DNA of 37,343 nt from Methanobacteriota archaeon (GCA_004195635.1 PSPT01000016.1:1-37343); one strand, 5' to 3'. Numbered from the stretch's first letter, positions 8,034-17,462 are shown. Notes: a model not told the origin generated them from the sequence alone. Numbers and translations: made by a program.

Positions 8034-10427
8034 TTGGGACTAAAAGTAGTAAATAGACAGGGCAAAAAGGAAGATGTGCGCTTTGACGCAATCTTGGAGA
8101 AATTGATCCGGCTTTCAGAAGGGTTGAATTCCGACTGGGTTGACCCCGGAATGGTTTCAAAATTGGTAATTGAAGGGCTATATGATGGTGTGACAACTCG
8201 ACAATTAGATCAATTGGCTGCTGAAACTGCAGCCAGCCTAGTGAGTAATCACCCAGATTACAGTTACCTAGCGGCGCGTATTTGCATTGACGACTTGCAT
8301 CGATGTACTATTGGAACTTTCTCAAAAACCGTTGATGCCCTCCATGCCTACATTGACTCCGAGTCGGGAAAGCATGCACCACTGATCTCTGATGAAGTGC
8401 ATGAAATTGTAATGGCCAACGCCGAAGAATTGAATGAATATATTGACTATTCCAGAGACCAAAATTACGACTATTTTGGCATTAAAACCCTTGAGAGAGC
8501 ATACCTCCTAAAGTTGGATGGAGAGATTGCCGAGCGGCCACAAGATATGCTAATGCGCGTTTCTATTGGAATTCACATGGATGACCTGGCCAATGTTAAG
8601 AAGACCTACGACCTGATGTCAGAAGGATGGTTCACCCACGCCACACCTACACTTTTCAACTCCGGCACACCAAAGCCTCAGATGTCCAGTTGCTTCCTCC
8701 TCACAATACAAGATGATTCACTCGAGGGGATTTATGACACACTAAAGCAATGTGCAATGATTTCAAAATCCGCCGGTGGAATTGGAATTTCGGTTCATAA
8801 TATCCGATCAAAGGGTTCCTACATCAAGGGTACAAATGGCACCTCAAATGGACTTGTTCCGATGTTGCGAGTTTTCAATGATACCGCCCGATATGTTGAC
8901 CAAGGCGGAGGCAAGCGTAAAGGCTCAATTGCAGTTTACCTCGAGCCTTGGCACCCTGATGTTTTTGAGTTCCTTGACCTAAAGAAAAACCATGGAAAAG
9001 AGGAAATGAGGGCTCGTGATTTGTTCTACGCACTTTGGACTCCAGACTTATTCATGGAGAGAGTAAAAGAAAATGGCGAGTGGAGTTTGTTCTGTCCAAA
9101 TGAGTGTGCAGACTTACATGACACCTATGGAGATGAATTCCGCGCACTATATGCAAAATATGAATCTGAAGGCAAGGCCCGACGTATCATCAAGGCAAGA
9201 GATTTGTGGGACGCAATTACTCAATCTCAAATTGAGACTGGCACTCCATACATGATGTACAAGGATGCATGCAATGAAAAATCTAATCAGAAAAATTTGG
9301 GGACTATTCGTAGTTCAAATCTATGTACGGAAATAGTAGAATACACTTCTCCTGATGAAGTTTCCGTGTGTAATTTAGCCAGTATAGCACTTCCGAAGTT
9401 TGTCAACATGGATACTAATTCCTTTGATCATCAGAAATTGTTTGATGTTACCTATCACGCTACTGGAAACTTGAACCAAGTAATTGACCGAAACTATTAC
9501 CCCGTTAAAGAAGCAAAAACTTCCAATTTGCGACACCGCCCCATTGGCTTGGGAGTTCAAGGTTTGGCTGATACGTTTGCAATGCTAAGGAAGCCATTTG
9601 ATAGCGATGCGGCAAAACTTCTCAACAAGGAGATTTTTGAAACGATTTACTTTGCAGCATGTACTGCATCTAGGGATGCAGCACTTGTTGATGGTCCGTA
9701 TGAGACCTTCCAAGGTAGTCCGGCAAGCAAGGGCATTTTGCAATTTGACCTTTGGGATATGAATGATCATAGCGGGCGCTGGGATTGGGATTCTTTGAAG
9801 GCAGAAATTGTTGAACACGGAATGCGTAATTCACTATTAGTAGCACCAATGCCAACTGCGTCAACCAGTCAGATTCTTGGAAATAATGAATGTTTTGAGG
9901 CTTTTACTTCCAATCTGTATGTACGAAGAACTCTAAGTGGCGAATTCGTCTGTATCAACAAGCACCTTGTTCGTGATTTGAATGATAGAGATTTGTGGAG
10001 CCTTGACATGAAGAATCAAATTCTAATCCATAAGGGGAGCATTCAGGAAATTGATGGAATCCCCGATGAAGTGAAGGAATTGTATAAAACAACCTGGGAA
10101 ATCAAGCAGCGCCACATCATTGACATGGCTGCAGACCGCGGCGCATACATTGACCAAAGTCAGAGTTTGAATATCCACATGATTGATGCTAATCCGGCAA
10201 AAGTAACTACCATGCACTTCTATGGCTGGGAAAAAGGATTGAAGACAGGAATGTATTATCTTCGAACAAAGGCCGCAGCCGATGCGATTCAATTCACTGT
10301 TGATGCCCAATCTGGAATGGACAAAACCGTTTCAGGCCTTGCCGAAAGGGCAGAAGAAGTTCCTTCAATGGAAGCAATCGCTTGTAGCCTTGATACCCCA
10401 GATGATTGTATGTCGTGTGGAAGCTAA
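8034..10427 (+). CDS. nrdA: Class Ia ribonucleoside-diphosphate reductase, large (R1) subunit
   Basis: 797 residues. N-terminal ATP-cone (about 3-95) for allosteric overall activity, then the R1 barrel. Catalytic residues are in place: Cys220 in S-S-C-F-L-L, the N-L-C-T-E loop at 429-433 with thiyl-radical Cys431, Cys446 in S-V-C-N-L-A-S as partner of Cys220, the G-M-Y-Y-L-R tyrosine pair that relays the radical, [15 protein letters not shown] (about 603-617), and C-M-S-C at the very C terminus as the redox relay. The sequence resembles eukaryotic RRM1 more than E. coli NrdA in the ATP-cone and the active-site strand. TTG start is set by GGAGGT seven bases upstream. Forms an operon with nrdB and converges on lpdA, the stops being 25 bases apart. 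Confidence 0.96.
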   Translation: MGLKVVNRQGKKEDVRFDAILEKLIRLSEGLNSDWVDPGMVSKLVIEGLYDGVTTRQLDQLAAETAASLVSNHPDYSYLAARICIDDLHRCTIGTFSKTVDALHAYIDSESGKHAPLISDEVHEIVMANAEELNEYIDYSRDQNYDYFGIKTLERAYLLKLDGEIAERPQDMLMRVSIGIHMDDLANVKKTYDLMSEGWFTHATPTLFNSGTPKPQMSSCFLLTIQDDSLEGIYDTLKQCAMISKSAGGIGISVHNIRSKGSYIKGTNGTSNGLVPMLRVFNDTARYVDQGGGKRKGSIAVYLEPWHPDVFEFLDLKKNHGKEEMRARDLFYALWTPDLFMERVKENGEWSLFCPNECADLHDTYGDEFRALYAKYESEGKARRIIKARDLWDAITQSQIETGTPYMMYKDACNEKSNQKNLGTIRSSNLCTEIVEYTSPDEVSVCNLASIALPKFVNMDTNSFDHQKLFDVTYHATGNLNQVIDRNYYPVKEAKTSNLRHRPIGLGVQGLADTFAMLRKPFDSDAAKLLNKEIFETIYFAACTASRDAALVDGPYETFQGSPASKGILQFDLWDMNDHSGRWDWDSLKAEIVEHGMRNSLLVAPMPTASTSQILGNNECFEAFTSNLYVRRTLSGEFVCINKHLVRDLNDRDLWSLDMKNQILIHKGSIQEIDGIPDEVKELYKTTWEIKQRHIIDMAADRGAYIDQSQSLNIHMIDANPAKVTTMHFYGWEKGLKTGMYYLRTKAAADAIQFTVDAQSGMDKTVSGLAERAEEVPSMEAIACSLDTPDDCMSCGS

Positions 10428-10452
10428 GTGAGAAATCACAAGGACTTAATCA

Positions 10453-11895
10453 CTAATTGGTTGTGTGAATTGCATGACCTAAAGTTGCTAAAACTCCTTC
10501 ATGGAAAATTTCACTAATCGTTGGATGTGCATGAATTGTACCAGCAATATCTTCCAATACTGCACCCATTTCAAGTGCTAGCGTAAACTCTCCAGATAAT
10601 TCACTTACATGAGTTCCAACACATTGTATTCCGAGGATTTGATGGTTATCTTCTCTCGCCACAACGCGAATAAATCCAGCGGTCTTTTCTGCTTCTTGGG
10701 TGAGAGCACGCCCATTTGCTCCAAGTGGAAATTTACCGACTATAATTGGGTGGCCGGCTTCTTTCGCCTCATCCGGCGAAAGTCCAACTGACACGATTTC
10801 AGGCTCAGTGAATACTATTGCTGGAACGGCAACTGGATCATAGATTCGCTTTTTCCCAGCGATTATTTCTGCAACCAATTCACCCTGGAAACTAGCATCA
10901 TGTGCTAACATTGGACCCATGTTTGAAACATCACCGATTGCCCATACATTTCGCATATTTGTGGCGCAGCGCTCATCGACCTTGACAAACCCCATGTCAT
11001 CAAGAGAAACTCCAGTCGCTTCAATTCCGCATCGCCCAACATTTGGTCTTCGACCAACAGTAACCAGTACCTTATCAGCAACTATCTCCTGAGGTGGGGC
11101 ATCCTTATCAGCATCCTTTGGTGTGAAGAACACCTTGGTTTTCCCTCCTTTGATATCCTCAACGCCTTTTGCGAATACACCAGTGTGAACCTTTACCTTG
11201 TTTTTCTTTAGGTACAATTCAACCGGTCGGCGAATTTCCTTGTCAAAAATTGGCAACACACTGTCCATTGCTTCAAGAATTGTGACTTCGGAACCAAGTA
11301 GTTTGTAAGTAATTCCTAACTCGAGTCCAATGTATCCCCCACCAACGACAACCAAATGCTCAGGGACATTTTGCAATTCCAAAGCACCTTTACTTGAAAT
11401 CACATTATTTTCAAAGGGCATGAAAGGTAATTCAGTAGGTACAGAACCGAGCGCCATTATTACGTGCTCGGCCTCAATTCTAATTTCACCATCGGCTGTT
11501 TTCACAGACACAGTTTTGGCATCAACAAAGGTTGCCCAACCAGTTATCAGTTCAGCCCCATTTGCCTTTATTAGGTGTTCAACACCCTTGTTTAACTTGG
11601 TGACGATATTCTCTTTCCACTCAACCAAACCTTGCATATTTAGTACAGGTGGTGCAGTTACGGAAATTCCCATGTGCCCACCCTCATCCATATGGTCACA
11701 AATATTATGAAGACGGTGTGCGGCATGAATCATCGCTTTTGAAGGAATACAACCGCGAATTAAACAGGTCCCTCCTGCTCTTTGCCCTTCCACTATTACT
11801 GTGTCCATGCCCAATTGGGCGCTTCGGATGGCGGCGACATATCCGCCGGGGCCTGCCCCGACGACGAGAACCTTGCATTTGCGTATTTTACTCAA
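10453..11895 (-). CDS. lpdA: Dihydrolipoamide dehydrogenase (E3)
   Basis: 480 residues from TTG 11895. E3 re-oxidises dihydrolipoyl groups on E2 and passes electrons through a disulfide and FAD to NAD+. Visible: FAD-binding G-A-G-P-G-G near residue 13, the redox pair in G-G-T-C-L-I-R-G-C-I-P-S-K (Cys44, Cys49), NAD-binding G-G-G-Y-I-G-L-E, the second FAD motif A-I-G-D-V, and the C-terminal H-A-H-P-T-I-S-E catalytic dyad. The frame stays open to 11982, but those 29 residues have no family match and overlap the end of E2. GGAGGGGG directly before TTG 11895, and TTG-Ser-Lys then leading into the FAD strand, support the shorter form. Last gene of the oxoacid dehydrogenase operon. Confidence 0.95.
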   Translation of the reverse strand: MSKIRKCKVLVVGAGPGGYVAAIRSAQLGMDTVIVEGQRAGGTCLIRGCIPSKAMIHAAHRLHNICDHMDEGGHMGISVTAPPVLNMQGLVEWKENIVTKLNKGVEHLIKANGAELITGWATFVDAKTVSVKTADGEIRIEAEHVIMALGSVPTELPFMPFENNVISSKGALELQNVPEHLVVVGGGYIGLELGITYKLLGSEVTILEAMDSVLPIFDKEIRRPVELYLKKNKVKVHTGVFAKGVEDIKGGKTKVFFTPKDADKDAPPQEIVADKVLVTVGRRPNVGRCGIEATGVSLDDMGFVKVDERCATNMRNVWAIGDVSNMGPMLAHDASFQGELVAEIIAGKKRIYDPVAVPAIVFTEPEIVSVGLSPDEAKEAGHPIIVGKFPLGANGRALTQEAEKTAGFIRVVAREDNHQILGIQCVGTHVSELSGEFTLALEMGAVLEDIAGTIHAHPTISEIFHEGVLATLGHAIHTTN

Positions 11896-11899
11896 ATTT

Positions 11900-11907
11900 C
11901 CCCCTCC
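11900..11907 (-). promoter_or_regulatory. Ribosome binding site for the TTG start of lpdA
   Basis: Read on the minus strand, GGAGGGGG ends four bases before TTG 11895 and lies five bases after the E2 stop codon. It decides between this start and the longer frame opening at 11982. Confidence 0.75.
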
Positions 11908-11912
11908 AAATT

Positions 11913-13214
11913 TTACATGAAAATGGTTGCTGGATGTTCCAAATACTTTTTCAGAGATTGTACTAACATGGCTCCATCCCATCCATCAACCACTCTATGG
12001 TCCCAACTACTTGAAAGACGCATTATTCGGCGGACTTCGATTCTTCCGTCGATGACAACTGGAGTTTCAACTGCTTTGTGAACTCCCAATATTCCCACTT
12101 CTGGCTTGTTTATTATAGGGGTAGCGCCAAGTCCACCCATTCTTCCAAGGCTGGTGATGGTGAAGGTTGAGCCACTTAAGTCGGCAATGCTTGCAGTTCC
12201 CTTCTTTGCTGCATCGCTAACCCTCATCATTTCGGCAGCTGAAGCCCATACATCCATTGCTTCAACATGCTTGACGACAGGGACATATAATCCGCGTTCG
12301 GTTTGAGTTGCTATACCAAGATGGACGGCCTCATGACGGAACACTTTGCCGGCTTCATCATCATATATTGCATTACAAATTGGATTGTCTGCAAGTGCCT
12401 TTACCAATCCCTGCATAATAAATGGAAGGTAGGTCAACTTAGGTTGGTCTGCAGAACGATTTGCATTTAGATGCTGGCGTAGACTCTCCAACTCGGTAAC
12501 ATCAACTTCTTCAAAGTAGGAGAAGTGAGGAATAGTGGTAACTGATTTAACCATCTGTTCAGCAATTTTTCGTCGCAGACCGATGACCGGTATTTCGGTA
12601 ACTCCGGTCTTAGCGACTTTGGCAACAGAAGAGGTGGATGAAGGGGTTGAAACCGATGAACTAGAAGATGTTGCGGGGGCACTAACATCCGACGATGCTG
12701 AGGCAACAGGATTGGCAATCCAAGCCGCGAGGTCGGCGCGAGTAATTCTTCCAGCTGGTCCACTTCCGACAACTTGATCCAAATCAACTCCGGCTTCCAA
12801 AGCACTTCGGCGAACCGCAGGGCTTGCCATGGCTTTTGTTTCTGGTGCACGATTAGACAAAGGTGCAACTGAGGCAGGAGTATCTTCCACGGCAGGTTCG
12901 GTAACAGGAGCAGGGGCATCATCAGTAGTAGCGGCTTTTGTGCCAGCAGAACTTGCTGAAGCATTTCCATCCCCATCAACTTCAAATTCTATACATACGC
13001 TGCCTACGGCGATTATGTCTCCAACTTTGCCACTAATCATTGTAACCTTGCCCTCAACAGGCGAAGGGATTTCAACGGTTGCTTTATCGGTCATGACGGA
13101 AAGAATTAGGTCATCTTCCTTGAGATCATCTCCAACTGCGACCTTCCATTCAACGACTTCTCCTTCAATGACTCCTTCTCCAATATCTGGTAATTTAAAT
13201 GCGTAGATTCCCAT
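11913..13214 (-). CDS. Lipoyl-dependent acyltransferase E2 of a 2-oxoacid dehydrogenase complex
   Basis: 433 residues with the classical order. Lipoyl domain at 1-80 with the modified Lys44 in M-T-D-K-A-T; an Ala/Pro/Thr-rich linker; E3/E1-binding domain at about 129-167 (S-P-A-V-R-R ... G-P-A-G-R-I-T-R-A-D-L); a Ser/Thr-rich linker; and the catalytic acyltransferase core at about 205-433 with His406 and Asp410 in D-H-R-V-V-D-G. It carries the acyl group from E1 to CoA. A single lipoyl domain is present. The start at 13214 follows AGGAGG placed inside the last codons of E1beta, so the two are translationally coupled. Lys44 should be the substrate of LipB and LipA encoded in this window. Confidence 0.95.
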   Translation of the reverse strand: MGIYAFKLPDIGEGVIEGEVVEWKVAVGDDLKEDDLILSVMTDKATVEIPSPVEGKVTMISGKVGDIIAVGSVCIEFEVDGDGNASASSAGTKAATTDDAPAPVTEPAVEDTPASVAPLSNRAPETKAMASPAVRRSALEAGVDLDQVVGSGPAGRITRADLAAWIANPVASASSDVSAPATSSSSSVSTPSSTSSVAKVAKTGVTEIPVIGLRRKIAEQMVKSVTTIPHFSYFEEVDVTELESLRQHLNANRSADQPKLTYLPFIMQGLVKALADNPICNAIYDDEAGKVFRHEAVHLGIATQTERGLYVPVVKHVEAMDVWASAAEMMRVSDAAKKGTASIADLSGSTFTITSLGRMGGLGATPIINKPEVGILGVHKAVETPVVIDGRIEVRRIMRLSSSWDHRVVDGWDGAMLVQSLKKYLEHPATIFM

Positions 13215-13216
13215 GT

Positions 13217-14230
13217 TTATTCCTCCTGTGTTCGCTTAATTGCATCGGCAATTCTCTGTGGACTTGGCAAGTAATCCCATTCAGTTGAATGGGGGAAGGG
13301 AGTATCCCATCCGGTTACTCTTTCGATTGGTGCTTCTAGATTATAGAAGCATCTCTCTTGAATAGAAGCAGACATTTCAGCACCAAAGCCGCTTGTCTTT
13401 GGTGCTTCATGGACAATCACGCAGCGACCCGTTTTCTTTACCGAATTGACCACGGCATCACGGTCCCAAGGAATTAATGTTTGGAGGTCAATCAATTCAC
13501 AATTTACACCTGAGTCTGTAATTCCTTGCTCGGCAATATGAACCATTGCTCCCCAAGCAATAACGGTACAAGCATCTCCTTTCATTACAATGTCGGCTTG
13601 CTCAAGAGGAATTGTATAGTGCTCATCAGGAACTTCACCCTTAGGGTGGTCTTTCCATGTTGGGACATGGTGGGGGTCACCATAAAATGGGCCTCGGTAG
13701 CAACGCTTTGGTTCAAAGAAAACTACTGGATCATTACTTTCAATAGCGCTTGCAAGTAGCCCTTTTGCATTGTATGGATTGGAACAATATACTACTTTTA
13801 TTCCAGGTGTGTGAGTGAACTGAGCTTCTGGAGATTGACTGTGATGATGGCCACCTTTGATTCCGCCACCTGCGGGCGCTCGAATTGTAACAGGGCAAGA
13901 AAACTCACCGCCGCTACGATGCCTTAGTTTGGCAATTTCGTTTACTATTTGATCATAGGCAGGGAAAATATAGTCTGCAAATTGAATTTCCATAACTGGC
14001 CGAAGCCCATTTAATCCCATTCCCATGGCTACTGCCGCAATTCCACCCTCAGCCAATGGTGCATCAAAAACTCGATGCGCCCCATGTTTTTCTTGGAGCC
14101 CATCAGTAACTCGGAATACTCCTCCGAAATATCCAACGTCAACCCCGAATATCAATACATCATTATCCTTTTGAAGTTGTAAGTCAAGGGCATTGTTTAG
14201 TGCTGCTATCATGTTCATTTTTGTCATCAT
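13217..14230 (-). CDS. 2-oxoacid dehydrogenase E1 component, beta subunit (branched-chain type)
   Basis: About 337 residues. Forms the alpha2beta2 thiamine diphosphate enzyme with the preceding gene; oxidative decarboxylation of a 2-oxoacid and acyl transfer to lipoyl-E2. The segments G-G-V-F-R-V-T-D-G-L, F-D-A-P-L-A-E-G-G-I, E-I-Q-F-A-D-Y-I-F-P-A and G-G-G-I-K-G-G-H-H-H-S-Q-S-P-E-A resemble the beta subunit of branched-chain dehydrogenases more than pyruvate dehydrogenase. The frame is open from GTG 14236, but that codon lies inside the ribosome binding site GAGGTGATT; ATG 14230 or 14227 is the real start. Stop is two bases from the E2 start. Substrate range cannot be proven from sequence. 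Confidence 0.94.
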   Translation of the reverse strand: MMTKMNMIAALNNALDLQLQKDNDVLIFGVDVGYFGGVFRVTDGLQEKHGAHRVFDAPLAEGGIAAVAMGMGLNGLRPVMEIQFADYIFPAYDQIVNEIAKLRHRSGGEFSCPVTIRAPAGGGIKGGHHHSQSPEAQFTHTPGIKVVYCSNPYNAKGLLASAIESNDPVVFFEPKRCYRGPFYGDPHHVPTWKDHPKGEVPDEHYTIPLEQADIVMKGDACTVIAWGAMVHIAEQGITDSGVNCELIDLQTLIPWDRDAVVNSVKKTGRCVIVHEAPKTSGFGAEMSASIQERCFYNLEAPIERVTGWDTPFPHSTEWDYLPSPQRIADAIKRTQEE

Positions 14231-14237
14231 AATCACC

Positions 14238-15479
14238 TCACTTACCTAATTCCTCGCGTTGTTCTTGAATATGCCAAGGGATTTCGTCATACACTTCCTC
14301 AAAAATAGTTGATGCTGGCGGGAAAGGTCCATTCGCCAAATCTCCATATGTGACTGCTTCTTTGTAAGCTGCCATGACTTCAGCATCAATACGTTCTTCC
14401 ATTGCAACCTGCTCTTCTTCACTCCAAGCGCCAGTTTGGATTAAATGATCCTTTAGGCGCTCAATTGGGTCGCCGCCAGGCCAGAATTCCTGTTCATCAC
14501 TAGGTCGGTAACGACTAGGGTCATCACTGCTACTATGTGCTCCTGCGCGATACGTGTAAACTTCAATATGAGTGGCGCCAGCACCGCTGGCGGCTCGGTC
14601 ACGAGCCCATTTTGTAACAGCATAGAGAGCGAGAAAATCATTTCCATCAACACGGATTGAAGGCAAACCGTAGCCCAATCCACGTGCAGCGAAAGTCTGC
14701 GCTCCACTTGCAATGTTTTGATGCGTTGAGATGGCCCATTGATTATTTACCACATTGAGAATAACAGGTGGCTTAAACACACTAGCAAAATTGAGTGCGT
14801 AGTGATAATCACCCTGAGCAGTTGTTCCTTCTCCTAGCCAAGAAATTGTCACTTGGTCATCACCCTTGTATGCACTCGCCATAGCAACACCAACTGCCTG
14901 ACTAAACTGAGTCCCAACTGGGCTTGAAATAGAGATGAAGTGTCCTTCTCTATAGGAATAGTGAACCGGCATCTGACGGCCACCTATATTGTCCTTTGAG
15001 TTGCCAATACAATGACAAATCATGCTGACCATATCTCTCCCACGAACAAATTGTGCGCCTGGTTGTCGATATGAGGGGAAAAGCCAATCCTTTTCCTCGA
15101 GAGCCATAGTTTGGGCGATTGCGACTGCTTCTTCACCGAGTGAACGCATATAGAAAGAAAGTTTGCCAGTTCTCTGCATCTTCATCATTCTATCGTCAAA
15201 AATACGCAAGCGCGCCATGTATTCCAAACCAGCTTTGAGGGTTTCAGCATCCAATTTGGGATCCCATTCACCACTCGCGGTATTATCGTAATTTAGCACA
15301 CGCACAAGACCAACTGCATGCTCCTTTGTTGCAGAGAAATCACAGGTCACAGGGTCCGGACGAGGAAGGTCTTCAGGCAGATGAGTCCACTCTCCGCCGA
15401 AGTCGGCTTGATCACCCGGACGAAACGGGGGAGTTGGTACTGCGCAGGGGCTGGTTACGTCACTATCCTTCTCGCTCAT
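14238..15479 (-). CDS. 2-oxoacid dehydrogenase E1 component, alpha subunit (branched-chain type)
   Basis: 413 residues. Carries the thiamine diphosphate motif from G-E-G (216-218) to N-N-Q-W (245-248), the A-G-A-H-S-S-S-D-D-P-S-R-Y phospho-loop-like segment near 317-329, and M-R-S-L-G-E-E-A around 111-118. The long N-terminal lead of about 55 residues with P-x-P-P-F-R-P-G resembles that of branched-chain E1alpha. GAGGTGA lies just before ATG 15479, and the gene begins 25 bases after the lipA stop, so both are in one transcript. With E1beta it should oxidise valine, leucine and isoleucine-derived 2-oxoacids, and possibly pyruvate. Confidence 0.94.
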   Translation of the reverse strand: MSEKDSDVTSPCAVPTPPFRPGDQADFGGEWTHLPEDLPRPDPVTCDFSATKEHAVGLVRVLNYDNTASGEWDPKLDAETLKAGLEYMARLRIFDDRMMKMQRTGKLSFYMRSLGEEAVAIAQTMALEEKDWLFPSYRQPGAQFVRGRDMVSMICHCIGNSKDNIGGRQMPVHYSYREGHFISISSPVGTQFSQAVGVAMASAYKGDDQVTISWLGEGTTAQGDYHYALNFASVFKPPVILNVVNNQWAISTHQNIASGAQTFAARGLGYGLPSIRVDGNDFLALYAVTKWARDRAASGAGATHIEVYTYRAGAHSSSDDPSRYRPSDEQEFWPGGDPIERLKDHLIQTGAWSEEEQVAMEERIDAEVMAAYKEAVTYGDLANGPFPPASTIFEEVYDEIPWHIQEQREELGK

Positions 15480-15504
15480 ATTTTCACCTCATCTTCTGTA
15501 GTTT

Positions 15505-16533
15505 CTAAGCATTGTCGCGCTTTTTCACAGCGTTAATATTCCTTGCCTTGGCTAATAACTGCCCCGCTTTGTACGAAGAACGCACCAGTGGGCCGCTGGC
15601 AACGCCAAGGAAGCCAATTTTATTAGCGACATTTTCCCATTTGCTGAATTGTTCGGGAGTGGGGAAGCGGTCAATAGGAAAATGCTTTCTTGATGGAGCC
15701 AAATATTGACCAATAGTGATTAGTTCAACACCGGCATCATATAGCATTTGCATTGCCTCATTGACCTCCTCATCGGTCTCACCGAGACCAACCATTATTG
15801 AGGATTTTGTCAGAATATCGGGACGAAGAATTTTCGCTTGACGTAGAATTGCAAGAGATTGGGAAAAACTAGCCCGATTATCTCTCACAAGTTTGTCAAG
15901 ACGCGGGACGCATTCAACATTGTGAGCGAATACATCGAGGTACAAATCGCTGAGAAGATGGGCGAGAGCAGTGTGGTCACCGGCAAGGTCAGAACACAGA
16001 AGTTCGAGAGTAACATCTGGTGATTTTTCATGAATGGCAATGAGGCATTGCTTGTAATGGCCGGCACCTGAATCCTCTAAGTCATCACGATTTACCACCG
16101 TAATAACTGCATGACGCAACATCATTAGACCAACTGCATCACTTAATTCCGCAGGTTCATTTTGATCCAAGGGCAAGGGAGTTTTGATTGTGCCAACTGC
16201 ACAGAAACGACAACTACGAGTGCATTCCTGTCCGGCAATCATGAATGTTGCATCCCCCGAACTCCAGCATTCATGGATGTTAGGGCAGCGCGCTTCTTGG
16301 CAAACCGTATTCAGGGCATGCTCCTTGACAGTTTCACTGGTTTTATTGAATCTTGCGAGAGTTTCCCCACTTGGTAAACGGGTACGAAACCACTCAGGGA
16401 GGCGCTTTCTCTCTTGACTTGTGCGGCTAGAAGCAAGAGACGGGTGAGTTGCAATAGACGAAGATTCCTGAGCGGAATTTGGCGGAGTGTTTGATGAAGT
16501 TTTCTCAATCATCGGCAACCGTTGACCTGTCAT
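15505..16533 (-). CDS. lipA: Lipoyl synthase LipA (radical SAM)
   Basis: 342 residues from ATG 16533. Inserts two sulfur atoms into the octanoyl chain on the lipoyl domain. Both iron-sulfur clusters are supported: auxiliary Cys78, Cys83 and Cys89 (C-x4-C-x5-C) and radical-SAM Cys104, Cys108 and Cys111 (C-x3-C-x2-C in C-T-R-S-C-R-F-C). V-N-R-D-D-L follows, and R-S-S-Y near residue 318 gives the serine ligand of the auxiliary cluster. The frame is open to 16614, but GGGGGAG five bases before ATG 16533 favours that start; the first 40 or so residues are Ser/Thr-rich and not conserved. First gene of the operon with E1alpha, E1beta, E2 and E3. Confidence 0.94.
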   Translation of the reverse strand: MTGQRLPMIEKTSSNTPPNSAQESSSIATHPSLASSRTSQERKRLPEWFRTRLPSGETLARFNKTSETVKEHALNTVCQEARCPNIHECWSSGDATFMIAGQECTRSCRFCAVGTIKTPLPLDQNEPAELSDAVGLMMLRHAVITVVNRDDLEDSGAGHYKQCLIAIHEKSPDVTLELLCSDLAGDHTALAHLLSDLYLDVFAHNVECVPRLDKLVRDNRASFSQSLAILRQAKILRPDILTKSSIMVGLGETDEEVNEAMQMLYDAGVELITIGQYLAPSRKHFPIDRFPTPEQFSKWENVANKIGFLGVASGPLVRSSYKAGQLLAKARNINAVKKRDNA

Positions 16534-16537
16534 ACAA

Positions 16538-16555
16538 ACTCCCCCTTCGGGGGAG
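16538..16555 (-). promoter_or_regulatory. Hairpin covering the lipA ribosome binding site
   Basis: On the minus strand CTCCCCC, GAA and GGGGGAG form a perfect seven-base stem with a tight loop, and the right arm is itself the ribosome binding site of lipA. If it folds in the mRNA it would reduce translation of lipA, and through coupling perhaps the operon. Confidence 0.5.
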
Positions 16556-16670
16556 GCGACGAGTGGGGGTTTCATGAAGGTTGGCAACTTCACAAACTGT
16601 GCACAAAAAGGCAAATTTGACTTCTTTCGCCCTTTGGATTGAAAAAGATGAACTAAGTGAGGGAATGTAG

Positions 16671-17435
16671 GTGAGGCTTATTTCTAATGCACATACACTC
16701 GACGGGAAGGTAGTTTTTGTTACAGGTTCTGGACGGAGAATTGGCGCTCAAATCGCCAGAGATTTAGCCGCGGCTGGTGCGGCCGTATTGGTGCATGTTA
16801 ATTCCTCTATAGAACAGGGTAGAGCGGTTGTTTCTGAAATTATAAAGGAAGGGGGAATTGCGTCCTTAATCATCGGAGATTTATCAACAGTCGAAGGTTG
16901 TGAAGAAATCGTAAATGCGGTATTTGCCGATTTGATGGTTGAGGAGTTTGGCGGCATTGATTTACTCGTCAATAATGCCTCGGTTTTTGTCGAACAAAGA
17001 TTGGAAAATATGAATCATGAGTTATTACAAAAAATGTTTGCAATACACGCACAAGCCCCCGCATTATTGACCAAGGGATTGCTCCCTTCACTTCGAATGA
17101 GAAAGGGCTCAGTTGTCAATATGGTCGATAATTCCTATGACCGACCTTGGTCGGGCTATTCAGGCTACTGCGCAAGTAAGGCGGCACTGGTCAACCTCAC
17201 CAAATCTCTTTCACTTGAATTAGCACCAAATGTAAGAATTAATGCAATTGCTCCAGGAGCGATATTACCGGCAGTCCATGAGGAAGAAATAATGGATGAA
17301 ATTGCGGCTCAAATCCCCCTTAAAAAATGGGGTAGGCCAAGCGACATTTCCGAGGCAGTCATATTTTTGGCATCTGCGAATTACATTACTGGGCAAATTA
17401 TTACAGTTGATGGCGGTTGGAGTTTGACCCGCTGA
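16671..17435 (+). CDS. Short-chain dehydrogenase, pteridine-reductase-like
   Basis: 254 residues from GTG 16671. NAD(P)H-binding T-G-S-G-R-R-I-G at 18-25 has the Arg-containing loop of pteridine reductases. The usual catalytic serine is replaced: the strand reads N-M-V-D, with Asp153, Tyr166 and Lys170 spaced as Asp181, Tyr194 and Lys198 in the Leishmania pteridine reductase PTR1, and R-P-W-S-G-Y matches the PTR1 Q-P-L-x-G-Y. This points to reduction of a pterin or dihydropterin (FolM/PTR1 type) rather than a generic FabG step, and fits the folB gene in the same window. Gene is transcribed away from lipA across 137 bp. GAGGG upstream offers a modest ribosome binding site. Substrate is inferred. 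Confidence 0.8.
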   Translation: MRLISNAHTLDGKVVFVTGSGRRIGAQIARDLAAAGAAVLVHVNSSIEQGRAVVSEIIKEGGIASLIIGDLSTVEGCEEIVNAVFADLMVEEFGGIDLLVNNASVFVEQRLENMNHELLQKMFAIHAQAPALLTKGLLPSLRMRKGSVVNMVDNSYDRPWSGYSGYCASKAALVNLTKSLSLELAPNVRINAIAPGAILPAVHEEEIMDEIAAQIPLKKWGRPSDISEAVIFLASANYITGQIITVDGGWSLTR

Positions 17436-17462
17436 ATGTCATTCAAACATCTAACGTTTTCA

